Part shown: in pieces, positions 9,271 through 19,383 of the stretch | How the letters are laid out: the number at the start of each line of letters is the position of its first letter | Numbering within the stretch: the stretch's first letter is position 1 | Notes under the pieces: generated by a model | The model's input: the letters and a program-made list of their open reading frames with translations, nothing else | What the model was told of the DNA's origin: nothing | Databases searched by the model: none | Translations under genes and position numbers: made by a program | DNA from: Vibrio maritimus | GTDB lineage: Bacteria; Pseudomonadota; Gammaproteobacteria; Enterobacterales; Vibrionaceae | Reading direction: 5' to 3' | DNA length: 64,000 nucleotides | Assembly (NCBI GenBank): GCA_003263775.1 | Contig: JYJJ01000002.1 | Coordinates: 248,001 to 312,000, forward strand

Positions 9271-10841
9271 GTGAATATTCTAGGATATGCGCAGAAGCTA
9301 GGTAAGGCATTGATGCTACCTATCGCAACGCTACCAATTGCGGCGCTTCTACTACGTTTGGGTCAAGGCGACCTTTTAGACATTCCATTTATGGCACAAG
9401 CTGGTGGTGCGATCTTCGGCCAATTGCCACTTCTTTTCGGTCTAGGTATTGCGATTGGTCTTTCTAAAGATGGTAACGGTGCAGCAGGTCTTGCTGGTGC
9501 GGTTGCTTACTTCGTACTGACAGCAACAGCAACAACTATCAACGCAGACGTAAACATGTCGTTCTTCGGCGGTATCTTCGCAGGTATCATCGCGGGTCAC
9601 TCTTACAATGCGTTCCACGCGACTCGTCTACCTGAGTGGCTAGCATTCTTCTCTGGCAAGCGTCTTGTACCTATCATGCGGGTCTGTTTGCTCTAGTAGC
9701 AGGTGCAGTATCTGGTGTGGTTTGGCCTTCAATCCAAGGCGGCCTAGACGCACTAGCACACGCAGTATCTACATCTGGCGCTGTTGGCCAATTCGTATAC
9801 GGTACACTTAACCGTGCACTTATCCCTGTAGGTCTACACCACGTACTAAACTCGTACTTCTGGTTCGGTATGGGTACATGTCAAGAAGTTCTAGTTACTG
9901 GCGCTCAAGCAGCTGGTCAAGCACTTCCTGCACTACAACAGCTTTGTGTTGACCCAGCTCTTGCTAAGACTCTAGTTGCAGGTCAGTCTCACACATTCGA
10001 ATTTGCTAACTCAGTAACGCCTGAAATCACAGCAACTGTTAAAGAAGTAACTGAAACAGTTAAGTCTGGTGACCTACACCGTTACTTCGGCGGCGACAAA
10101 GGCGCTGGCGTATTCATGAACGGCTTCTTCCCAGTAATGATGTTCGGTCTACCAGGTGCTGCACTAGCAATGTACCTAGCAGCTCCAGCTGAAAAACGCG
10201 GTCAAGTTGGTGGCGCACTATTCTCAGTAGCATTCTGTTCTTTCCTAACAGGTATCACTGAGCCACTAGAATTCATGTTCGTATTCCTAGCTCCAGCTCT
10301 ATACGCAATGCACGCAGTATTTACTGGTCTTGCTCTAGTCGTTGCTAACATGTTCGGTACGCTACACGGCTTCGGCTTCTCTGCAGGTCTAATCGACTTT
10401 ATCCTGAACTGGGGTCTAGCAACTAAGCCATTCGTACTACTACTAATCGGTCTTGGCTTCGGTGCTCTATACTTCTTCACATTCAGCTTCGCAATCCGCG
10501 CATTCAACCTGAAGTCGCCTGGTCGTGAAGACGATGACGAAGCAGTAGAAGTAGCAGCTGGTGAAGGTAAGAACGGTGACCTAGCTCGCCAATACCTAAA
10601 AGCTCTAGGTGGTCACGATAACCTAACGTCTATCGATGCTTGTATCACTCGTCTACGTCTAACGCTTAAAGACCGCTCTGTTGCTGACGAGAAGGTTCTT
10701 AAGAAACTAGGCGCTAAAGGTGTGGTTAAACTAGGTGAAAACAACCTACAAGTTATCCTTGGCCCTCTAGCAGAAATCATCGCTGGCGAAATGAAGTCTA
10801 TCGGCGCTGGTGAAGACCTATCAGAAGTGAAACTGCCATAA
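9271..10841 (+). CDS. nagE: PTS N-acetylglucosamine transporter, EIICB (single-base frameshift near 9678)
   Basis: NagE imports GlcNAc across the inner membrane and phosphorylates it. The EIIC domain covers most of the protein, beginning MNILGYAQKLGKALMLPIAT. The C-terminal EIIB domain contains the phospho-accepting Cys in ACITRLRL; there is no fused EIIA, as in other vibrios. The frame from 9271 stops at 9696 while the homologous remainder runs in another frame to 10841. Restoring one base in the ATGCGGG stretch at 9678 joins SGKRLVPIM to GLFALVAGAVSG and gives about 523 residues. Leucine codons are strongly biased to CTA, as expected for a well-expressed Vibrio gene. Confidence 0.93.
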
Positions 10842-10870
10842 TCACTCTGACTCATTGATTTCCATACCAA

Positions 10871-10897
10871 AGCCTCTCCCCCGAGAGGCTTTTTTTA
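10871..10897 (+). terminator. Terminator of nagE
   Basis: AGCCTCTC and GAGAGGCT pair around CCCC and are followed by T7. Confidence 0.92.
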
Positions 10898-11045
10898 TGC
10901 CTTCTGAACCTTGCGAATCACCTGTCTATAAATCAGTACTAAAATAATCTAATGAAAATGCGAGTTCTTGTTGAGGTTTCTCAAAGAATTGTGGATCATT
11001 AGCGTTTATATATCTGACAATACTTAAAACATAGAGGTGTTATAG

Positions 11046-12713
11046 ATGAGTGAAGCTGAGGCTCGTCCATCGAACTTTATTCGCCAAATCATTGATAAAG
11101 ATTTAGCGGATGGCAAGCATACTAGCGTGCATACTCGTTTCCCGCCGGAGCCGAATGGCTACCTGCACATCGGTCACGCGAAATCTATTTGTTTGAACTT
11201 CGGTATTGCTCAGGACTACCAGGGTCAGTGCAACTTGCGCTTTGATGACACTAACCCTGAAAAAGAAGACGTTGAATACGTTGAGTCAATTAAGAATGAT
11301 GTAAGCTGGTTGGGCTTCGATTGGTCTGGTGAAGTATGTTATTCATCAAACTACTTCGACAAGCTTTACGAGTATGCGGTTGAATTAATTAACAAAGGCT
11401 TAGCGTACGTTGAAGAGCTAAGTCCAGAGCAGATCCGCGAGTACCGTGGTACGCTAACCGCACCAGGTAAGCCAAGTCCTTACCGTGACCGTCCAGTAGA
11501 AGAAAACCTAGCGCTATTTGAGAAAATGCGTGACGGCGGCTTCGAAGAAGGTACGGCATGTCTACGTGCAAAAATCGACATGGGCTCTTCGTTCATGGTA
11601 ATGCGCGACCCTGTTCTATACCGTGTTCGCTTTGCTGAGCACCACCAAACAGGTGACAAGTGGTGCATCTACCCAATGTATGACTTCACGCACTGTATTT
11701 CAGATGCGTTAGAAGGCATTACGCACTCACTGTGTACGCTTGAGTTCCAAGACAACCGTCGTCTATACGACTGGGTACTTGAGAATATCACTATTGATTG
11801 TCAGCCTCGTCAGTACGAGTTCAGCCGACTAAACCTTGAATACACGGTGATGTCGAAGCGTAAACTAAACCAACTTGTGACTGAGAAATTGGTTCACGGT
11901 TGGGATGACCCACGCATGCCAACGATCTCTGGTCTACGTCGCCGTGGCTTCACGCCTGCATCAATTCGCGAGTTCTGTAAGCGTATTGGTGTGACTAAGC
12001 AAGAAAACATGATCGAGTTTGGCTCACTAGAATCTTGCATTCGTGATGACCTAAACGAGAACGCACCTCGTGCGATGGCAGTTCTTGATCCTGTTAAGAT
12101 TGTTATCGAGAACTACGAAGGCGAAGGTGAGACACTAACGCTTGCTAACCATCCAAACAAAGAAGAAATGGGCACTCGTGAAGTACCATTTACTCGTGAA
12201 GTTTGGATTGAACGTGAAGACTTCCGCGAAGAAGCGAACAAGAAGTACAAGCGTTTGGTGCTAGGTAAAGAAGTCCGTCTACGTGGCGCGTATGTGATCA
12301 AAGCTGAGCGTATCGAGAAAGACGACGCAGGCAATATCACGACGATCTTCTGTAGCTACGATCCAGAAACGCTAGGCAAAAACCCAGCAGATGGTCGTAA
12401 AGTGAAGGGCGTTATCCACTGGGTATCAGCGGACAAAGGTCTTCCAGCAGAGATTCGTCAATACGATCGCCTATTTACTGTAGCAAACCCGGCTGCAGCA
12501 GATAACTTTGCTGACACTATTAACCCTGATTCACTGGTTGTGATCAACGGTTTCGTTGAGCCAAGCCTAGCAACTGCGAAAGCTGAACAAGGTTACCAGT
12601 TTGAGCGTATGGGTTACTTCTGTGCGGACTCTAAAGATTCTACTGCTGACTCTTTAGTGTTCAATCGTACGGTTGGTCTTCGTGATACTTGGGCGAAGAT
12701 TGAAGGGAAGTAG
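11046..12713 (+). CDS. glnS: Glutaminyl-tRNA synthetase
   Basis: This class I aminoacyl-tRNA synthetase charges tRNA-Gln. The HIGH signature is at residues 41-44 (YLHIGHAKS), and the second ATP-binding signature appears as VMSKRKLNQ. The anticodon-binding beta-barrels form the C-terminal third. The length of 555 residues matches E. coli GlnS (554). The ATG at 11046 follows AGAGGTG with good spacing. It is a single-gene unit with its own upstream region and a shared downstream terminator. Confidence 0.98.
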   Translation: MSEAEARPSNFIRQIIDKDLADGKHTSVHTRFPPEPNGYLHIGHAKSICLNFGIAQDYQGQCNLRFDDTNPEKEDVEYVESIKNDVSWLGFDWSGEVCYSSNYFDKLYEYAVELINKGLAYVEELSPEQIREYRGTLTAPGKPSPYRDRPVEENLALFEKMRDGGFEEGTACLRAKIDMGSSFMVMRDPVLYRVRFAEHHQTGDKWCIYPMYDFTHCISDALEGITHSLCTLEFQDNRRLYDWVLENITIDCQPRQYEFSRLNLEYTVMSKRKLNQLVTEKLVHGWDDPRMPTISGLRRRGFTPASIREFCKRIGVTKQENMIEFGSLESCIRDDLNENAPRAMAVLDPVKIVIENYEGEGETLTLANHPNKEEMGTREVPFTREVWIEREDFREEANKKYKRLVLGKEVRLRGAYVIKAERIEKDDAGNITTIFCSYDPETLGKNPADGRKVKGVIHWVSADKGLPAEIRQYDRLFTVANPAAADNFADTINPDSLVVINGFVEPSLATAKAEQGYQFERMGYFCADSKDSTADSLVFNRTVGLRDTWAKIEGK

Positions 12714-12754
12714 GTTTATTGGGGCAGAAAGCGCCCCCTTCTACTACCAACCCA

Positions 12755-12785
12755 CAAAAAAACCAGCCATCAGGCTGGTTTTTTC
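12755..12785. terminator. Bidirectional terminator between glnS and fur
   Basis: AACCAGCC-ATCA-GGCTGGTT has A7 upstream and T6 downstream, so it can end both convergent transcripts. Confidence 0.9.
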
Positions 12786-12801
12786 ATATCCAAATAAAGA
12801 T

Positions 12802-13248
12802 TTACTTAGGCTTATGCGCCTTAGGGTCAGTCTTACACGCGCCGCCAATACACTTACCGTATAGGTACAAGCTGTGGTTAGTCAGCTCAATGTTGTATTT
12901 GGATGCGATTTCTTTCTGACGAGTCTCGATAAGGTCATCAGAGAACTCAATCACTTCCCCACAGTCTAGACACACTAGGTGATCATGGTGGTGTTGAGTT
13001 GATAGTTCAAATACTGATTTACCGCCTTCAAAGTGGTGGCGAGTAACAATACCAGCATCATCGAATTGGTTAAGTACGCGATAAACTGTCGCTAGACCGA
13101 TCTCTTCGCCAAGGTCGATAAGCTTTTTATACAAGTCTTCTGCGCTGATGTGTTGGTACTCTGGCTTCTGCAGTACTTCTAAAATTTTTAGTCGAGGCAA
13201 CGTGACCTTCAGTCCCGCGTCCTTAAGTGCCTTGTTATTGTCTGACAT
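12802..13248 (-). CDS. fur: Ferric uptake regulator
   Basis: Fur is an iron-sensing dimeric repressor. The 148-residue protein has the N-terminal winged helix (residues 1-80) and the metal-binding dimerisation region with HHHDHLVCLDCGEV, where the paired Cys and the His cluster bind zinc and iron. The start at 13248 (MSDNNKALKDAGLKVT) is chosen because ACAGGAAAG lies just upstream and it matches the family N-terminus; the frame is open 38 codons further 5' without homology. As in related bacteria, fur lies near fldA, but here a DUF4442 gene on the other strand separates them. Confidence 0.97.
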   Translation of the reverse strand: MSDNNKALKDAGLKVTLPRLKILEVLQKPEYQHISAEDLYKKLIDLGEEIGLATVYRVLNQFDDAGIVTRHHFEGGKSVFELSTQHHHDHLVCLDCGEVIEFSDDLIETRQKEIASKYNIELTNHSLYLYGKCIGGACKTDPKAHKPK

Positions 13249-13440
13249 AAACTTTCCTGTGATGATCTGCAGCAATAAACAGATTTCATGTATCCGTCCA
13301 TTATAGGGTACTAGCGCGTAACAATAAACCGTGAAGTTCAAAGGGTTACTAACTATTAACATAGAAGTGGAACTGTGTCACTTTACAAACACATCTGACC
13401 AGTTACAATCTGTTTACATTTAATGGACTTGCAGTAATGG

Positions 13441-13953
13441 ATGAATCAGATGGATAAACGACTCGCCAAAATATACAAACCTAAGTACGTTAAGTTCGCT
13501 CTAAACATCTGGCCGCCTTTCTGGGGAGCGGGTATTCGTATCGAGGAAATCAGTGACGATTTTCGCAGTGTTAAAGTGCGCTTGAAATTGCGATGGTGGA
13601 ACAAAAACGCCAATCGATCTCAGTTCGGTGGCAGTATATTTGCGATGACGGATCCAATTTACTCATTGATGTTAATGGGAATTTTACGTGAGCAGTATTA
13701 TGTATGGGATAAGGAAGCGAGCATAGATTTCATTAAGCCAGGGTTCTCTGATTTGCGAGCAGAGTTTGTTATCAGCCAAGATATGCTCGATGAGATATTA
13801 AAGAGCACTCAGACCGGTGAAAAGTGTTTTCCTGAGTTTGTGACTCATATTCAGAACGACAAAGGAGAGGTAGTTTCAACGATCCAGCGTAAGCTCTATA
13901 TTCGTAAAAAGGCGCAGTTCCGTGATGTGGAATCAGAGTCGGTTAATGCCTAG
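13441..13953 (+). CDS. DUF4442 domain protein, hot-dog thioesterase-like fold
   Basis: The 170-residue protein belongs to the DUF4442 family, related to hot-dog-fold acyl-CoA thioesterases. The family pattern is visible in KFALNIWPPFWGAGIRI, in NRSQFGGSIFAMTDP and in the central ASIDFIKPG. No signal peptide or membrane segment is present, so it is probably cytosolic. A second ATG at 13450 has a better-placed GGA and could be the true start. It is flanked by fur and fldA on the other strand and looks monocistronic. Substrate and role are unknown. Confidence 0.85.
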   Translation: MNQMDKRLAKIYKPKYVKFALNIWPPFWGAGIRIEEISDDFRSVKVRLKLRWWNKNANRSQFGGSIFAMTDPIYSLMLMGILREQYYVWDKEASIDFIKPGFSDLRAEFVISQDMLDEILKSTQTGEKCFPEFVTHIQNDKGEVVSTIQRKLYIRKKAQFRDVESESVNA

Positions 13954-13984
13954 AAGTAAGGTTTGTTGCTGCCATATTCAGATA

Positions 13985-14014
13985 CAAAAAAACCTCCGTT
14001 AGGAGGTTTTTTTT
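13985..14014. terminator. Bidirectional terminator between the DUF4442 gene and fldA
   Basis: AACCTCC-GTTA-GGAGGTT is flanked by A6 and T8 and serves both convergent genes. Confidence 0.9.
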
Positions 14015-14026
14015 AAAGCGTAGAGA

Positions 14027-14560
14027 TTAGTCTTCTAGCTCAGCTAGGCACATCTCTTCGTAAATCTGCTTAGTCCAGTTTGATACGCGCTCGTCAGTCA
14101 GCTCTGGCTGGCGATCTTCATCGATACATAGACCAACGAATTGCGATTCATCACCTTCAACTAGTGCTTTAGACGCTTCAAACTCGTAACCTTCAGTTGG
14201 CGTGTAACCAATGATAGTGCCGCCTTTCGCTTCAACGATGTCACGCACTGTGCCCATCGCATCACAGAAGTACTCTGCGTAATCTTCTTGGTCGCCACAG
14301 CCAAAAATAGCTACCAGCTTAGTTGAGAAGTCGATGCCTTCAAGTTCTGGGAAGAAGTCATCCCAATCAGCTTGTGCTTCGCCGTAGTACCAAGTTGGGA
14401 TGCCAAGTAGAAGCAGATCGAAGTTGTCGATGTCTTCTTTGCTGCTTTTAGCAATGTCTTGAACGTGAACGAGCTGTTTACCCAATTGTTTTTGGATCAT
14501 CTTTGCAATAGCTTCTGTGTTGCCAGTATCGCTACCAAAGAATAGACCTACACTTGCCAT
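14027..14560 (-). CDS. fldA: Flavodoxin I
   Basis: FldA is a small FMN-containing electron carrier used by reductive enzymes such as MetH, BioB and IspG/H. The 177-residue protein starts MASVGLFFGSDTGNTEA; the phosphate-binding loop is at residues 9-16, and the FMN-stacking aromatic segment is PTWYYGEA. The acidic composition and the length are those of long-chain flavodoxins. A small membrane-protein gene lies 50 bases upstream on the same strand and may be co-transcribed. Confidence 0.96.
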   Translation of the reverse strand: MASVGLFFGSDTGNTEAIAKMIQKQLGKQLVHVQDIAKSSKEDIDNFDLLLLGIPTWYYGEAQADWDDFFPELEGIDFSTKLVAIFGCGDQEDYAEYFCDAMGTVRDIVEAKGGTIIGYTPTEGYEFEASKALVEGDESQFVGLCIDEDRQPELTDERVSNWTKQIYEEMCLAELED

Positions 14561-14610
14561 AAATTCAGTACCTTTTTATCTGTCTTCGTTGGACTCAGGA
14601 ATGGAGGTAA

Positions 14611-14832
14611 TTAGCCTAGTCCTGTACCTTCCCAGCTTAGCTGAATAATGCCTTTCGCGACAAAACCTGCACAGCCTAAGAACAGCACAAGCCACACGAT
14701 ACGTCGACCAAACACCGGGACATTGCCTTGTTTTAGTACATCTTTGATTGCCATGCCGATCAGAAAAAAGATCGACGCAAACAACAGATCCAAACCAATG
14801 GACTCGAGTTTATCTATATAGTCGTAAAGCAT
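14611..14832 (-). CDS. Small membrane protein, DUF2788 family
   Basis: The 73-residue protein has two predicted transmembrane helices (roughly residues 10-32 and 44-64) separated by a short basic loop. I chose the ATG at 14832 because AAAGGA precedes it; a TTG six codons upstream lacks this. The family (DUF2788) occurs in vibrios and relatives, usually beside fldA and ybfF, as here. Its function is unknown. Confidence 0.8.
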   Translation of the reverse strand: MLYDYIDKLESIGLDLLFASIFFLIGMAIKDVLKQGNVPVFGRRIVWLVLFLGCAGFVAKGIIQLSWEGTGLG

Positions 14833-14929
14833 GGTATTCCTTTGTGCCAATATGCTTGCGCGGAACTATACCATTGTTACTCGGTAAAGTTAATCCATGG
14901 AAATCAACCCGGTTACGATACAGGTCAAA

Positions 14930-15688
14930 TTAAATGAATTTGCGTATCGCACGCAGCACTTCGTTGGGCTTTTCAGCGTGCAGCCAGTGCCCGGTGTTGG
15001 CGACAATATGTACCTTAACCTGCGCAAACTGTTGTTGGATTTGTGCTTGGTGATCGGCTTGAAGGTAATCGGAATCCGCACCTTTGAGAAACAAAACGGG
15101 CGTGTCGGTTTTATTGATTGGCTGCCAGTCTAGAATGTTCCAGTAATTTTTCTCCAACCCCTTAAGGTTAAAGCGCCACCCCATGTGCTCATCCGCATTA
15201 AATAGTGACTTGCCCAAGAATTGACGTACACCGTCTATTTCAATGTGCTCGCTCATGACAGCCATGGCCTCGGCGCGCGTTTTCGGAGTTTGCTGACAAA
15301 CGGCATTAAGGCCAGCGAGCACATTATCATGACGGCGGGTGGTGTATTTGACGGGAGACATGTCCATCACCACAAGCTTCTCAAGAGGGTAATCAAAATC
15401 ACACAGTTTCATGGCGACTTTACCGCCCATTGAGTGGCCGATAATAATAGGCCTTTCGACTTGGAGCTCTTTTAGTAACGTGATGATATCACTCGCCATT
15501 AGTGCATAATCGTGATCGTCACTATGAAATGAGCGACCATGATTTCTTAGATCAACACTGATGACATCATGATCCTGTTTCAGTTCTCTGGCGAGCACGC
15601 CAAGATTATTCAGGTCACCAAACAGTCCATGGATTAGAACGACTGTCGTACCTTGACCTTCTCTTTTGTAGTTTAATAAAGCTGACAT
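14930..15688 (-). CDS. ybfF: Alpha/beta hydrolase esterase YbfF
   Basis: The 252-residue cytosolic protein has the alpha/beta-hydrolase fold with oxyanion motif HGLFGD, the nucleophile elbow GHSMGG (Ser86) and the catalytic His in NTGHWLHAEKP near the C-terminus. E. coli YbfF is an acyl-CoA/short-chain ester hydrolase, so a similar role is inferred. It is divergent from seqA, the same arrangement as in E. coli. Confidence 0.92.
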   Translation of the reverse strand: MSALLNYKREGQGTTVVLIHGLFGDLNNLGVLARELKQDHDVISVDLRNHGRSFHSDDHDYALMASDIITLLKELQVERPIIIGHSMGGKVAMKLCDFDYPLEKLVVMDMSPVKYTTRRHDNVLAGLNAVCQQTPKTRAEAMAVMSEHIEIDGVRQFLGKSLFNADEHMGWRFNLKGLEKNYWNILDWQPINKTDTPVLFLKGADSDYLQADHQAQIQQQFAQVKVHIVANTGHWLHAEKPNEVLRAIRKFI

Positions 15689-15780
15689 TTTCTGTTATTC
15701 GTGATGTGTTTAACGTGGAGGTTCATCGCGGAACTCGTTATAATCATCCAGAGTTTAAACATAGAGATTGTGAAAAGCGA

Positions 15781-16311
15781 ATGAAAACAATTGAGGTTGA
15801 TGAGGATCTATACCGTTACATTGCAAGCCAGACCCACCACATTGGCGAAAGTGCTTCAGATATCTTACGACGTTTATTAAAGGTAGATGCAGCCGAGACG
15901 GAACAGAGACCCGCTGCCGCTAAGACGATTGTCGTGAGTAAACAGGCACCAAAAGCAGAAGCCGTTGATTCAGTAAAAGAGATGCGTTCTCTACTGATTT
16001 CTGACGAATTCGCTGGACTGAAAAAAGCCATTGATCGCTTTATGCTGGTGCTATCTACGTTGCATCGCTTAAACCCAGAAAGCTTTTCTGAGGCGACACA
16101 AGTAAAAGGCCGTAAACGAGTCTACTTCGCAAACAATGAAGCGACGCTGCTAGAGAGCGGTAATACGACCAAGCCAAAAGCCATTCCAAATACGCCGTTT
16201 TGGGTGATTACCAACACCAATACTAGCCGCAAAAGGCAGATGGTCGAACAGGTGATGACCATGATGGAGTTCCCCGCAGAGCTCATCGAGAAAGTCACGG
16301 CTTCTATCTAA
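15781..16311 (+). CDS. seqA: Negative modulator of replication initiation SeqA
   Basis: SeqA binds hemimethylated GATC sites and keeps newly replicated oriC from refiring. The 176-residue protein starts MKTIEVDEDLYRYIA, the N-terminal multimerisation segment. The C-terminal DNA-binding domain includes GRKRVYFANNEATLLESG and the conserved NTNTSRKRQMV. The frame is open 25 codons upstream of 15781, but only this start fits the family. It lies upstream of pgm, as in Enterobacterales, although a terminator hairpin separates them. Confidence 0.96.
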   Translation: MKTIEVDEDLYRYIASQTHHIGESASDILRRLLKVDAAETEQRPAAAKTIVVSKQAPKAEAVDSVKEMRSLLISDEFAGLKKAIDRFMLVLSTLHRLNPESFSEATQVKGRKRVYFANNEATLLESGNTTKPKAIPNTPFWVITNTNTSRKRQMVEQVMTMMEFPAELIEKVTASI

Positions 16312-16323
16312 GATTTTCGATTT

Positions 16324-16368
16324 AAACCTCATAATGTTCACACTTAAACGAGTATTATGAGGTTTTTT
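16324..16368 (+). terminator. Terminator after seqA
   Basis: AAACCTCATAAT and ATTATGAGGTTT make a 12-bp stem with an 18-base loop and a T-rich tail. It should reduce read-through from seqA into pgm. Confidence 0.8.
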
Positions 16369-16403
16369 GTATTTTTAAGCTTAAATTTGAAAGGACGTCA
16401 GTT

Positions 16404-18050
16404 ATGGCTATACACCCACGCGCGGGCCAGAAGGCTTTGCAACAAGACCTTCATAACATTCCAGCGCTAGTATCCAATTATTTCCTAATTCAACCAGAAG
16501 CGGGCAACACGGCACAAAGTGTTCAGTTTGGCACCTCTGGTCACCGCGGTAGTGCGGACAAAGCCACGTTTAACGAAAACCACATTCTTGCTATCGCACA
16601 AGCGGTAGCAGAAGTGCGTGCAGAAAAAGGCACGACAGGTCCACTGTTTGTGGGTAAAGATACCCACGCCTTGTCTGAGCCAGCATTCGCGACTGTGGTT
16701 GAAGTATTGGTTGCAAATGGTGTTCATGTAATTGCGCAAGCAGATAACGGCTACACGCCAACACCAGGTATCTCACATGCGATTTTAACGCACAACCTGG
16801 TAAGCGACAAAAAAGCCGACGGTATTGTGATCACGCCTTCGCATAACCCACCGCAAGATGGCGGTATCAAATACAACCCAACTCACGGCGGCCCTGCTGA
16901 AGCAGAGCTGACTCAAGCAATTGAAGATCGTGCTAACGAAATAATCAGCAACGAGATGAAAGATGTGAAGCGTCTGCCTATCGCGGTTGCGAAAGCGGAT
17001 GATCTGTTTGAAGAGCGTGATTTGGTGAAGCCTTATATCGATGACCTCGTCAACGTTATCGATATGGAAGCGATTCAAAAAGCAGGCCTCAAGATTGGTG
17101 TGGATCCACTAGGTGGTTCAGGCATCGACTACTGGCGTCAAATTGGTGCAGCGTACAACTTAGATCTAACTTTGGTAAGCGAAGCCGTTGACCCATCGTT
17201 CCAGTTCATGTCGCTTGATAAAGATGGCGTGGTTCGTATGGACTGCTCATCGCCATATGCAATGGCAGGTCTTTTAGCGCTGAAAGATGACTATGATTTG
17301 GCATTTGGTAATGACCCAGATTACGACCGTCACGGTATCGTTACACCTAAAGGTCTGATGAATCCGAACCACTACCTAGCAGTATGTATCGACTACCTAT
17401 ACCGTCATCGTAGCGAATGGCGTGATGATGTTGCAGTGGGCAAAACGCTGGTATCGAGCGCGCTTATCGACCGTGTTGTTGCAGATCTTGGTCGTACACT
17501 GTGTGAAGTGCCTGTTGGCTTTAAATGGTTTGTTGATGGTCTTTACAACGGTGAGTTCGGCTTTGGCGGCGAAGAGAGTGCGGGTGCATCTTTCCTTCGT
17601 AAAGACGGCACACCTTGGTCTACGGACAAAGATGGCATCATCCTTTGCCTGCTAGCAGCAGAAATTACCGCGGTAACGGGTAAGAACCCACAGCAGTATT
17701 ATGAAGAGCTAGCGGCGAAACACGGTGAGTCTAAGTACAACCGTATTCAAGCTGTAGCAAATACAGAGCAGAAGAACGTGCTTAAGAAGCTGTCACCAGA
17801 GATGGTATCGGCGGAAACACTGGCAGGTGATGCGATTACCGCTCGTCTAACGCACGCTCCAGGTAACGGTGCGGCTATCGGTGGTCTTAAAGTAACAACA
17901 GCAAATGGTTGGTTTGCCGCGCGTCCTTCAGGCACCGAAGATATCTACAAAATCTACTGTGAAAGCTTCAAGGGTGATGAGCACCTAAAACAGATCGAAG
18001 CAGAAGCACAAGAGATTGTGAATCAAGTATTTGCCGATGCTGGCCTGTAA
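16404..18050 (+). CDS. pgm: Phosphoglucomutase (alpha-D-glucose)
   Basis: Pgm interconverts glucose-1-phosphate and glucose-6-phosphate, supplying UDP-glucose for envelope and storage polysaccharides. The active-site phosphoserine is Ser146 in [11 protein letters not shown], the same number as in E. coli. Other family motifs are the Mg2+-binding DPDYDRHG, the sugar-binding GEESAG and the C-terminal phosphate-binding [13 protein letters not shown]. The length of 548 residues is normal. AAAGGA precedes the ATG at 16404. Confidence 0.97.
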   Translation: MAIHPRAGQKALQQDLHNIPALVSNYFLIQPEAGNTAQSVQFGTSGHRGSADKATFNENHILAIAQAVAEVRAEKGTTGPLFVGKDTHALSEPAFATVVEVLVANGVHVIAQADNGYTPTPGISHAILTHNLVSDKKADGIVITPSHNPPQDGGIKYNPTHGGPAEAELTQAIEDRANEIISNEMKDVKRLPIAVAKADDLFEERDLVKPYIDDLVNVIDMEAIQKAGLKIGVDPLGGSGIDYWRQIGAAYNLDLTLVSEAVDPSFQFMSLDKDGVVRMDCSSPYAMAGLLALKDDYDLAFGNDPDYDRHGIVTPKGLMNPNHYLAVCIDYLYRHRSEWRDDVAVGKTLVSSALIDRVVADLGRTLCEVPVGFKWFVDGLYNGEFGFGGEESAGASFLRKDGTPWSTDKDGIILCLLAAEITAVTGKNPQQYYEELAAKHGESKYNRIQAVANTEQKNVLKKLSPEMVSAETLAGDAITARLTHAPGNGAAIGGLKVTTANGWFAARPSGTEDIYKIYCESFKGDEHLKQIEAEAQEIVNQVFADAGL

Positions 18051-18101
18051 GCCTAATCTGACATAAACGATTAGCTCAGCTATTAACAAAACTGTAGAAA
18101 G

Positions 18102-18126
18102 CGGTCACCTTGGGTGGCCGTTTTTT
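18102..18126 (+). terminator. Terminator of pgm
   Basis: CGGTCACC-TTG-GGTGGCCG, with one G-T pair, is followed by T6. Confidence 0.88.
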
Positions 18127-18180
18127 ATGGGTCAGTTTGGTTGAAATGCTTAATCTAAAACTTATTCACAAATTCTAGAT

Positions 18181-18388
18181 AAAAAAACACCGCCATATAG
18201 GCGGTGTAAGAAAATTTGACAGACAGGTCAAAAATACAGGAAGTACACACATCAACTAGGGGATAACTAGCCAAGGTGTGGTGGTAGAATTCTACCTAAC
18301 TCGAAAATCGAGATTGCAAACACAACATCGCAAGCGCAAGTCAATCGGTTCTAGAGAGAACCGAGCCGTTCAGACTCGCGTTTGCGGG
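18181..18388 (-). ncRNA. gcvB: GcvB small regulatory RNA
   Basis: On the minus strand, divergent from gcvA, lies a region of about 208 bases matching GcvB. Visible parts in RNA order are: a 5' stem (GCAAACGCGAGTC with GACTTGCGCTTGC), the GU-rich target-binding region GATGTTGTGTTTGC (18316-18329), a short hairpin GGTAGAATTCTACC, the conserved ACTTCCTGTA (18235-18244), the conserved CTGTCTGTC (18218-18226), and the terminator ACACCGCC-TATAT-GGCGGTGT with T7. GcvB is an Hfq-dependent repressor of many amino-acid and peptide transporter mRNAs. The 5' end is approximate, placed below a TATA-like box at 18391-18400. The 3' end is the terminator. Confidence 0.93.
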
Positions 18389-18474
18389 ATGAAATATAGA
18401 ATTTCTCTGGCTGTTCGGCAATGGACAAATTATAATGTTTCAGATTAAAAAAACTAATGCATTAGAGAGTCGTT

Positions 18475-19383
18475 ATGTCGAGACGTTTGCCTCCCCTCAA
18501 TTCGCTCAAAGTTTTTGAGGCCGCCGCGCGCCATTTGAGCTTTACCCGAGCGGCGGAAGAGCTGTTTGTTACTCAAGCGGCAGTCAGTCATCAGATCAAA
18601 GCGCTTGAAGAATTTTTAGGTCTAAAGCTGTTTCGCCGTCGAAATCGCTCTTTGTTACTTACCGAAGAAGGCCAAAGCTACTTTCTTGATATCAAAGATA
18701 TTTTTACATCCTTGGCTGAAGCAACCGATAAGGTGCTTGAGCGCAGTGAGAAGGGCGCTCTTACCATCAGTTTGCCACCGAGCTTTGCCATTCAGTGGCT
18801 GGTTCCTCGCCTTGCCGACTTTAACGAGCAAGAACCAGATATCGATGTGCGTATTAAAGCGGTAGATATGGATGAAGGGTCGTTAACCGATGATGTTGAC
18901 GTTGCGATTTACTACGGCCGCGGCAACTGGCCTGGGCTGCGTGCTGACAAACTGTATCAAGAGTTTTTGGTTCCCCTGTGTTCACCCGCACTTCTGCTTG
19001 GCTCTAAACCATTAAATACTCTTGACGATTTATCGAAGCACACGTTGCTCCATGACACGTCACGTAAAGATTGGAAACAGTTCGCTAAGCAAAACAGCCT
19101 TGATGGCGTAAACGTCAATCATGGTCCGATATTCAGTCACTCCACGATGGTTCTGCAAGCCGCAGCACACGGCCAGGGAATTGCATTAGGGAATAACGTG
19201 CTTGCTCAGCCAGAATTGGATGCTGGTCGACTGATTGCACCATTTGATGAAGTCTTAGTCAGTAAGAACGCCTTCTACGTGGTATGCCATGATAAGCAAG
19301 CAGACATGGGACGTATCGCAACATTTAGAGATTGGATGCTGGCCAAAGCACAAAGTGAGCAAGAGGTATTACTAGATGAATAA
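18475..19383 (+). CDS. gcvA: Glycine cleavage system transcriptional activator GcvA (LysR family)
   Basis: The 302-residue protein has the LysR N-terminal winged helix-turn-helix ([20 protein letters not shown] then [18 protein letters not shown]) and a C-terminal effector-binding domain. GcvA activates the gcv operon with glycine and drives gcvB transcription. The divergent gcvB next to it confirms the assignment. The stop codon overlaps the next gene by 8 bases, so gcvA, the hydrolase, DUF423 and rlmM form a tightly packed operon. Confidence 0.96.
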   Translation: MSRRLPPLNSLKVFEAAARHLSFTRAAEELFVTQAAVSHQIKALEEFLGLKLFRRRNRSLLLTEEGQSYFLDIKDIFTSLAEATDKVLERSEKGALTISLPPSFAIQWLVPRLADFNEQEPDIDVRIKAVDMDEGSLTDDVDVAIYYGRGNWPGLRADKLYQEFLVPLCSPALLLGSKPLNTLDDLSKHTLLHDTSRKDWKQFAKQNSLDGVNVNHGPIFSHSTMVLQAAAHGQGIALGNNVLAQPELDAGRLIAPFDEVLVSKNAFYVVCHDKQADMGRIATFRDWMLAKAQSEQEVLLDE

